From Leucosporidium creatinivorum (Eukaryota > Basidiomycota > Microbotryomycetes > Leucosporidiales > Leucosporidiaceae): a DNA stretch of 64,000 bases. The notes under the pieces were generated by a model that was given only the letters and a program-made list of their open reading frames with translations, was not told the DNA's origin and searched no databases. The stretch lies in contig BCKL01000027.1 in the NCBI GenBank assembly GCA_001600635.1, positions 37,075-101,074 of the forward strand. Direction: 5' to 3'. Made by a program: the position numbers and the translations under genes. Numbering within the stretch: position 1 is the first letter of the stretch; every line of letters begins with the position of its first letter. Below are positions 56,416 to 64,000 of the stretch, piece by piece.

Positions 56416-58346
56416 GTCTGCTCGAAGCACTTGGACGAGCATGGCCATGCTGTTCGCTCCAAGGGAAGGACCGGTCTCGCGTACCAAGCAGCGGTGCTCT
56501 CGGAGATGGTGGGCGACCTCGACTTTGAGGAGAAGTACGCGCGCGAGTGGACCGAGGCGTCAGTTGAGCGTCGCAAAGAGATGGTGCTGCAGGCTTTGTA
56601 CCGAGAAGCCAAGGATGGAAAGGAGGAGAAGCGCATCCTCACGCCGGAGCTGGTACTCGCCGACCTCACCGAAGGCGACGGCAGCGGCTTGTTCCGCCTC
56701 CTCGACAAGAATCTCGTCGCCGCCGACGCCGAGCACTTCGCCATCGTTCCTCACCCTCAACTCGACCGCCTGTACGGCTTCGCGAGGACCGTCAGTGACG
56801 ACCAAGTACCTCTCTCGAGGGCCGTCCGAGCCTTCATGGAGGAGCTGTCGCTGCTTCGCCATTCGTGCCTTCTCAATATGCTCCTCGACATTCTCGGGCT
56901 GCTGGTGAGCGTCTTTCTGAGCTTTGTTTCCCGGCCGCCCAGACTATCGCTAACGAGTTCGCACTCTGAACAGGTCGGAGACAAGCCATCGACGGGGCGC
57001 ATCATCGGCAACACCGCTCGCGAGGTGTCCAGCCCTCGCAGCTTCCCGAATATGCGCGCCGCTGCCTTGGACGATGGAGAGGAAGCTACCGACGTCGTCT
57101 TCAACAACCTCGTCGAAGAGTGCTGCAGCTCGATCGTCTGCGCCAGGACTAGTGAGGGGTTTGAATTCCTGACGGACTCGAGGCCACGCTAACACACGCC
57201 TCGCCTGCGTGTTGCAGAAGCCAAAGACGGAGGCAAGCTCATGTACTGTAGCGCCTGTCAGAGCGTCGGGCGCTGGATCCCCTACTGCTCCGTGTAAGCG
57301 CCCTCTCGTCCCTCGGCGCAAGCTCGGCGCTGACTTTGCCTCTTCAGCGAGTGCCAGAAGTCCCACCGCAAGCTCGGAGACCACAAATAGACGTGCGGCA
57401 AGCGTCTGAGCGACCTCAACTCCGTCCCTCTCTTTTCCTCATCCGAGATCGCCGCCTTTTCCTCGACAGTCAATCGACATCTCCGCCGCCAACTCAACGC
57501 CCTCGCTCGCAACCCCGACACGATCTGGCACATCTTCGACGTGGAGCAGACCGTACAGACGACGTTCCGCTGTGCCGATGGCTCTGAGAAGGCCCCCAAT
57601 GGCGCCGAGGAGATCAAGGCCCACCACCTCGCCAACCGCAAGCTCGCCGTCGAGCAAAAAGACCCTCTTGCCATCGGCCTCATCGCGCTCACCGCTACCG
57701 AAGGTTTTGGGGAGAACGACTTGGAGCTCAAGTGGCACAGGACCGAGGAGGAGGTCGAGGCGGAGCGTAAGGAGCGGGCGAGGCTCTTGTCGGTGGCGAG
57801 GGAGCAGCTACAGCGCGAGTTCGAGCTCACCGAGGCAGGTTTGGATGAGCTCATGGCGTTGGCTATGAGGGACATGCCTGAGTGGGGGAAAGAAGCTCAT
57901 CGCGCCACGATGGAGCAAGCGTGAGTCAGAATCTCCTCCAAGTCTCGGCCGAGCGTGACCAACTCTCGTCTCGCAGGCAACTCAAAGCTCGACAACAAGA
58001 CGCGCTTGACCGCGGTCGGTAGGCAGAGGTACGATGGTAGTATCAAGAGCGCTTCTGACCTAGCTCGATTTCGCACAGCTTCCAGGTCGTCTACAACCTT
58101 CACCAGTTCGATCCCGACACGCCCGAGGCGCTCAAATCCGTTTGCCGCCTCCTGACCAATGCCGCGCTTACACCTGGTCTTCTCGAGTGAGTACATAATG
58201 ATGCTTTGAGTCTCTCTCCTGGCTGATTCGATGCCCTTCGTAGCCCGAACGTCGACGAGGAGACGAAGGATCAAGCTTGGAGGAAAGTGTTTGAGGCTTC
58301 CGACGCGCTCATCAACGAAGATGCTGCGCTCGAGGAGCAGGATTGA
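56152..58346 (+). pseudogene. MYND zinc-finger protein, copy 2, with an in-frame stop in the finger
   Basis: ATG at 56152 (MARGQRRPTKPKSSTTKPSS). Layout as in copy 1: LLDKNLVAADAEHFAIVPHP, VRAFMEELSLLRHSCLLNML, then the MYND finger KLMYCSACQSVGRWIPYCSV / ECQKSHRKLGDHK. At 57388-57390 a TAG falls where copy 1 has a Thr codon just before TCGKRLSDL. Beyond it the frame stays open and family-like: IKAHHLANRKLAVEQKDPLA, ERKERARLLSVAREQLQREF, ELMALAMRDMPEWGKEAHRA, NPNVDEETKDQAWRKVFEAS, to a stop at 58346. The product as written would lose the last two zinc ligands and the whole C-terminal half. The stop looks recent, or is read through, or is an error. Copies differ widely after residue 88, so both were once under selection. 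Confidence 0.7.
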
Positions 58347-58696
58347 AGGTTTTGGGGTGTAGGCGAGATAGCTTAAAATGAAGATTCAGCTTGACCGAGC
58401 CTTTCGTCCACTAGTGTTGCAGCGCCGAGAGTTTGCGAGATGGCAGCACGTCGGACTGCTCAGCCTGGTGCTCGGTAGCGATGGAGTGTTCGCTGATGAG
58501 TTCTCTGATAGTGTTCTCGGTTTGGAAATCAGAAACCATGCGATGTTGCAGAGAATCAGAGATCGAGAAGCGAGAGTGGTGCGCCGACCGTAAGGCGGCG
58601 AGGGATATATACGAAGAAGTGGGTACTGGTGATCTTGAGGCTATGTAGGGATATCGAACTATGATTATGCTGCTCTTCCGTTGGCCCGAGACCTCA
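58347..58696. other. Convergent 3' region
   Basis: 350 bp between MYND copy 2 and the HSF-type gene. No gene recognised. Confidence 0.4.
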
Positions 58697-61683
58697 CTAC
58701 CTCTCCAAGTCCATGGTCCCCGCCTGCTCCTCGACCGCCTCGCCGGCGGTAGTCCTCAGGCTCGCCCCAAAGCCGAAGAAGGCGGCTCCCGGCGCTCCGG
58801 ACCTAACACCATCGCCTCCAGCTGCCTCGGATGTGTGGCTGAACCCCAGACCCACAAGCTGAGGGTTCGAGGTGCCAGCCGAAGTAGGAGGCGCCGAGGC
58901 GACGGCGGGCGACGGAGGGAGTGGAGCGCTGGTGGCGGATGTGAGAGACGAGTAAGGATGAGGGTGCGTCGGTGAGTGAGCGTAAATGTCGATGGCGTGA
59001 CGAGTAGAAGCATGATGCGAGGGCATCGAGGTCGAAGTCGAGGCGAACATGCCCGAGCTCTCCTGCTCCTGGGGGATGTAAAGTTGAGGCTGCTGGTACG
59101 GCTCGAACTTGGTCTGAATGTGATGGAGCTGAGTATGGTGATGAGTCGTGACGGGCGAGACGGAGATAGCGGGAGTGTGAGGCTCGACGGGAGAATTGGA
59201 GGGGTCGGCGCTCGAACTTGGTCGAAAGACGTGCGAGGGGAAAAGGTAGGGCACTATATGATACAAGAAGGTCAGCGTCTTTTATCGGAAGCGTCGCCGA
59301 GATCGAGAAGTCCGAGAGAAGAGACGAAACTCACAATCCGCCGAGTTTATCTTCCGCACGGCACCATAAACCTCGCTCAGCAGATCCACCAGCGCAACCT
59401 GCTTCCTCTTCTCATCCTGCACCTCCCTCCACAGCTCAGCGTGACTCCTCTGGCTCGAGGACAGAGCCGTAAACGGCTCGGCGCGCTGACGTTCGAGGAT
59501 CGCGACTCGCTCGGGAAGGGGGATAGACGCTGGAGGAGGAGGCGCGAAGGCGGCGATGGTGTGTAGCGCGTGAGCATGCGGATGAGCCATCGGTCCAGGA
59601 GGAGGCTGCTGGCGAGACATCTGAGATGGGTGAGGACGAGGGCGGGCGAAAGAAGGAGTCGCGCCGAACGAGGTGGGGTAGGGACCTTGAGTCGCCGAGT
59701 AGGTGGCGCGAGCTTCAGCAGCGAGGAGGGAGGGAGGTCCGGTGGATCGGGCGGCCGATTGGGCGCGGGCTGCAGCGCTCGGACGAGAGTCGCGAGCGAG
59801 GTCGACGGATCGACTGGCGACTGGCGAGCCCTCCGCTGGCGCTGTAGACTCCCGGCGGCTTCCCCTCCTCTCCTCCACATAGTCATCGTCACTCTGCGCC
59901 ATGCTGTGCTCCCCATCGTCATCATCCTCCTCGTCCTCTTCGTCCTCGGCATACGCCCTTCCCATCAACGCTCCACTAACGCTCCTCCTCCCTTGGTACT
60001 GCCTCACACCCTCTCCCTCGCTGCTCGACCTCGGTCGATATCGTGGCGTTCGTTCCCGCTGCTGCTCCGAGTCCGGTCCTCGACGTTTGATCTGCTCAAT
60101 CTGGTTCGGCTTGCCCTTCTCGAAGAGTGCATGGGCGAACTCGCTCGGCATGGCTTCGAGTTGAGCCTTGGTCCGGCGGCGACTGACTTTGTTGACCTTG
60201 TGGAAGGAGTACATGTTGAGCTGACGGACGAAAGAGGCGAAGTTGCTGTTGGCGAGAGGAAAAGAGCGAGACGGTCAGCTCGGCCGAGAGGAGAGAGACT
60301 TGACGACATACGAGTGCTTGAAGTGGCGAGGCAGGATATACTTGCTGAGGCTGCAAGAACCCGCAGCGTCAGCGACTGAGCCCTCAACTGGATGAAGAGC
60401 TCTGAAGCTCACCCGACTTGGTTCATGACGATAAAGCTCTTGCCGTTCTCGCTGAACCGGGCGTACCGGTGTGTAGGCGGATCGAGTAGCATGCTATGCA
60501 GCGAGAGAGAGTCACTTATAGTGTCAACAGCAGAAGTCAAAAGCACAACTGACTGGTAGACCTTGTAAACGAAAGCGCCGGCTCCCAAACCCGACTTGGT
60601 CGCAGCGACGGTCGCCATCCTCGCCGCCTGCTCGACCTCAGACTCGGGTCCAGTGGGAGGAACGTAGTATCTTGCGATATCGGGGTCCGCCCACACCAAC
60701 GATTTTCCCTCGTCGTGCTCGGCGCCAAGCTGATCATCCTGCTCCCCCTCGCTCGCAGCCGATACAGCCCCGAACGCCGCTGCGAGGGTAGATACGCCGC
60801 GGCAGCCTCGGTCGGCGGTGTCGTAAGTCCTCTTGCGGCGCGAACGAGCGTGCGAATCGCTCTCAGCCTCGGCGTAGTCCCAGTCTCCGCTGCTCCTCGG
60901 CCTCGACTGGTAGTTCTGCGCCTTCCCGAACGCCGAGTAGGTCGCTTCCCTCTCCAACGCTAACGAGCGAGAGTATGAAGGAGCGGGAAAAGTGTACGGC
61001 GAGACTGGAGTGATGGGCCCGGATCCGGCGCTGCTCGGCGCAAAGTTGCTGCCTCGTCTCTCGCCGGTGACGGAGGAGTAGGGGTTGCAGATGGTCATTG
61101 GCGAGAGCGAGGGGATCTGGGGACTCGGCTGAGCTGAAGCCGTGTAGTTGAAGGGGTTGGATTGAGGAGAGTTGGCCCATTCGGTGACGGCGCCGGAGGT
61201 GGATCGAGGAGGGGCCGTGACCGAGATGGCGAGGTTAGATCCGCCTTTCGAAGCAGCGAAGCCCAATGGAGTAGCGAGAGAAGGGTAGGGAGTGGGAATG
61301 GGAGCGAGCGAGTGTCGACGGGAGGAGGAGCGAGTCGCTCGCGCCGAAGTGGGAGAGCGGCGAGCGGAGACGAAAGCGGCGGTCGTTGAGGAGGGAAATG
61401 TTGCCGATTGGGGTGTAGGAAGAGTTGATCCGCTGCTGGGGTGCTCTCCGGAGCTTCCATCATCTTTCTGCTCGTCTCCTTCAGCGTCGGCCGTAGGATC
61501 CTCCGCCGGCGCGCCCATTTCCTGATCCTCGTCGCCATCTCCCTGCTCCGAGAGTTGAATCGCAGCGGGATTTAAGTCTTTACTCGTCTGTCGGTACTCC
61601 TCGATGTTGCCGCTGTCCTCCGACCTCGCCGAGTGATCGCTTTCGTCGCCGGCGAGTGGAAGCGAGTCGGCGCCGAGGGACAT
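58697..61683 (-). CDS. HSF-type DNA-binding transcription factor
   Basis: ATG at 61683. About 370 residues of Ser/Pro-rich, acidic disorder come first ([37 protein letters not shown]). The HSF domain, split by three introns, reads GAFVYKVYQ, MLLDPPTHRYARFSENGKSF/IVMNQVG, SKYILPRHFKHS, NFASFVRQLNMYSFHKVNKV. SFVRQLNMYxFHKV is the recognition helix and wing of HSF-type factors. After it come QIEQIKRRGPDSEQQRERTP, a long acidic/basic disordered part (EDEEDEEDDDDGEHSMAQSD), a possible coiled coil PERVAILERQRAEPFTALSS / AELWREVQDEKRKQVALVDL, and a Pro/His-rich end, stop 58697. No receiver domain, so it is not Skn7-like. It should bind nGAAn-type repeats; the DNA-binding domain is unusually far from the N-terminus for a classical Hsf1. 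Confidence 0.85.
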
Positions 61684-62524
61684 GCTGGACGAGTGTCAGA
61701 GTCGATTGAGGTGGTGTAGGTGGACGTGCGAGGACAGTGTAGTGGACGAGACGGTGGGAGCTTCGTGCTGGTCTCGAGAAGATCCGAGCACTGCTCTCGT
61801 CGAGCAACGGAGAAGCGGTCAGCTTCCGCGTCTCGTGTAGCAAGTATGAGCCACCCACCTGCTGCTGTGTGCTCTGCTCCAGACGCCTCTGTTGCTCCGA
61901 TGACGGCGAACTACCAAGTCGGCTTTGTTGATGAGCGAGGATCCGTGCTGGACTTGCGCCGAGCCGGAGCTGGAGGGCGGAACAGGCGCGGGGCGGTAGA
62001 ACAGCGAGAAGATGGCGAGGTGCACAAGCTCAAGCTGCTCTCTCGTGAGCTTTGAAGTCGGCGCCGAGCTGGAGGAGGGCAGCTGGCGAGGAGAGCGATC
62101 AGGCAGGAGGAGGCCCCCGCTCGCGGAGGGTTTGTGCGTCACACCTCCTGTTCGGCTTTTCGGGGTTGGATTGTTGTTAGGTGAAATGCACGCTACAACG
62201 GGATTAGACTTTTGTAACACAGTGCCACTTCTTGCAGTTCCCTTCAATCGTCTTTTGCTGCGCCGAACTGAGACAACTTCCGCTTGACGAGTCCTCTGTA
62301 CATCCCTACAAAATTCTCTCCCGGCTTCAACGACCTTCGATGAGTGATGTTCGTACAGGAGACTTGTTCTCGATTAGGGAAAGCTCGGCCGAAGTGGTAA
62401 GGGACGTCGCGCTCCTCTCTCGCGCCGAGCCTGCTCCTGCCTGCTCGTCCCAGGCGAGCGAAAGAGCGACTACAGGAGGCAGCTTTGTAAAGGGTTACGG
62501 AAGGGCAAGCGGAACAGCCGATGC
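61684..62524. promoter_or_regulatory. Upstream region of the HSF-type gene
   Basis: About 840 bp. Short frames on both strands without domains or clean introns. Probably the promoter. Confidence 0.35.
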
Positions 62525-62882
62525 CTATTCTTGAAGTGCCGAACGCCGAGCGCCGAGTTGCTTCGCCTTTCCCTCCGAGTGAGCTGTACAGAGCGACTCG
62601 CCGACTTGCAAGTTGGCCTCCAGCATACCAAGTCTTATTTTATACTCCAATTTGGAATTGGAGGAAGGGAGAGATGGTGAAGAGGTCGAGCGAGTCGGGA
62701 AAGTCGGACTCGGCGCCGAGGTGGGTGTGAGGATGACGGCGAGGGGAGATGCTTGAGCAGCGAGGTTCTGCAGCAAAGGAAATCAGCCACTATAGAAGCA
62801 AAGCAGAGCAACCGCTGAAGCTCACTTCTCTCGCCGTAGTCCTTCTCGCGCTTGAACAGGAGGATGTGAGGCTCGGGGACTG
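62525..62882 (-). CDS. Possible 3' exons of an unknown gene
   Basis: Two exons appear joined by a consensus intron at about 62768-62824 (GTGAGC donor, TGCTGCAG acceptor): PEPHILLFKREKDYGERNLA, then AQASPLAVILTPTSAPSPTF and LEYKIRLGMLEANLQVGESL, stop 62525. An acceptor (CTCTCCAG) precedes the first of these. Exons further upstream (about 62940-63020, LLRTAAGLADELDHL) are possible but I cannot join them in frame. No domain recognised. Confidence 0.25.
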
Positions 62883-63687
62883 GAGAGAAGAGAGGCGAGT
62901 CAGCGGGCGCTCAAAGGAAGGTCAGAGGTCCGGCATTGTTCGGCTACCAGATGGTCCAGCTCATCAGCGAGCCCGGCCGCTGTTCTCAGCAGCTGAACTA
63001 TACCGGAGCGAGAGCCGAGCCGAGCGGGTCGTCAGACGCCACGAGAGGCTAAGTAGTTACTCGGAGAGAGAGACGGCAGCAGTAACAGTGGGTCCGCCAG
63101 GCCTGTTGTCTGCTGAGCCCCACGGAAACGCGCCTCGACCTCCGAGCAGGCCGCACACTCTCGAGCTTGACCGCTCGGCGAGGCTTCCTGTCTTGATCTC
63201 AGTCGAGACGCAGAGTAGCCCTCGATAAGCGAGGCAAGACAGCACCTGTCCATCAATTTTGTCTAGCTACAGCTTGCTGAAGCCAGGCAGCAGCGAGAGG
63301 AGCGAGCCCGAAACGAACTCCCATCTCTCCAGTCCCCTCGTCGACGACATAGCCTCTGATGCCAGTCAGAGAGAAGACAATACTAGGAGCACCTCACCGG
63401 CATGCCCAACTACTGCCCTGCAGCGGCCAGGCCACACCGCAGAGTGCTCGAGTCTGCCTCCTCACGTTCCTGCTAGGTCGTCCGTGCTTTTCCGCTCGAT
63501 GCCATCGGGAAGACGAAAGGCGAGTGCACCATCTGCCAGCATCAGCGAACGGGTCAAGCGCCCTCGCGAGCGCTTGGCCGCGGAGAAGCGAGGTCGGCTC
63601 GGCTCCAGCAGCGAAAAGGTGCTCATCGACCAGCGCAAGGCGCCTCATCCAGCGACGAGAAGAAAAAAGAACAGCCGTAATGAGTAG
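62883..63687. other. Region with no assignable gene
   Basis: About 800 bp. A Ser/Arg/Pro-rich open frame on + at 63265-63687 lacks an early ATG. Nothing firm. Confidence 0.3.
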
Positions 63688-64000
63688 CACACCGGCACCA
63701 TAGTGCTGCTGAACCATCCCGAAGCCTATCCTCTGTCCCTCGGCCTCGGCTTGAACCTACTCGGCGTCCCTCTTAGCTCCAACGCTAAGCGGAGTCAAAG
63801 CGAAGTGAGAGCCGTTGGGATTGACATCTCACTCGATGGGCCCAGCCGCCGCAATGAGCAGCCGAGCCGCGTCGAAAGCCCGCTCGGCGTCGCCAGCTTC
63901 CGGTCCTCCTTCGCCCGAGCGGCCGTCTCACCTCCCGAGCGAGTGCGCAATGACAAGCTCCGGCAAAACGGACATTTTCTACACCGCCTATCAGCCGTGA
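63688..64000 (+). CDS. Possible partial exon running off the right edge
   Basis: An open frame from 63688 to the end reads HPEAYPLSLGLGLNLLGVPL, AVGIDISLDGPSRRNEQPSR and VESPLGVASFRSSFARAAVS. The Ser/Arg-rich style would suit the cytoplasmic N-terminus of a fungal transporter, but no membrane segment is inside the window. No ATG in frame, so it would be an internal exon. Low confidence. Confidence 0.25.

Noticed and set aside
1-64000. Retrotransposons or DNA transposons
   Set aside because: No reverse transcriptase, transposase, integrase, long terminal repeats or terminal inverted repeats with target duplications were recognised; the repeats seen are duplicated host genes.

Overview
The window is nuclear DNA from a fungus. 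It is GC-rich, its genes are packed on both strands, and nearly all are split by many short introns of about 50-70 bp with GTGAGT/GTAAGT-like donors, a CTGAC/CTAAC branch site and (C)AG acceptors. The protein set (CPL1-like and macrofage-activating-glycoprotein-like secreted proteins, a GT90 capsule-type glycosyltransferase, DUF6534-like membrane proteins) points to Basidiomycota. Intron style and composition suggest Pucciniomycotina, probably a Microbotryomycetes yeast; that last step is inference. I saw no rRNA or tRNA gene, CRISPR array or transposon.

Layout. 0-22 kb: five paralogues of a multipass DUF6534-like membrane family (two on + at 0.3-3.3 kb, three on - at 15.6-21.2 kb) flank an 11-kb block. 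That block holds a salicylate-hydroxylase-type FAD monooxygenase, an AsaB/CmcJ-type oxygenase/desaturase, a disordered protein, a TBC-domain RabGAP and the mitochondrial fission dynamin DNM1. The last part of DNM1 is repeated in inverted orientation beside the second paralogue, so an inverted duplication brackets the block.

22-43 kb: a single-pass membrane protein with a long cytoplasmic tail, two divergent F-box/LRR-like paralogues, a secreted macrofage-activating-glycoprotein-like protein, NAD(P)HX dehydratase, a small secreted CPL1-like cysteine-rich protein, a renalase-like FAD protein, RMT2 (protein arginine N5-methyltransferase) with an apparent C-terminal frameshift, and a third F-box-like gene.

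43-58 kb: a second inverted duplication. Two MYND zinc-finger paralogues (43.0-45.2 on -, 56.2-58.3 on +) bracket a GT90 glycosyltransferase, a STE13/DAP2-type dipeptidyl aminopeptidase and POL30 (PCNA). The second MYND copy has an in-frame stop inside its zinc finger. 58.7-64 kb: an HSF-type transcription factor, then weakly supported partial genes.

The most notable observation is PCNA: the short loop in its second domain is replaced by about 139 residues with a 17-residue glutamate run and a lysine-rich, NLS-like stretch, encoded in exons whose downstream end is needed to finish the PCNA fold. Other notable points are the two inverted duplications with patchy near-identity, an extended branch-site context (CGCCGAG or TCGGCG next to CTGAC) in most introns, and phase-1 repeat exons in the CPL1-like gene.
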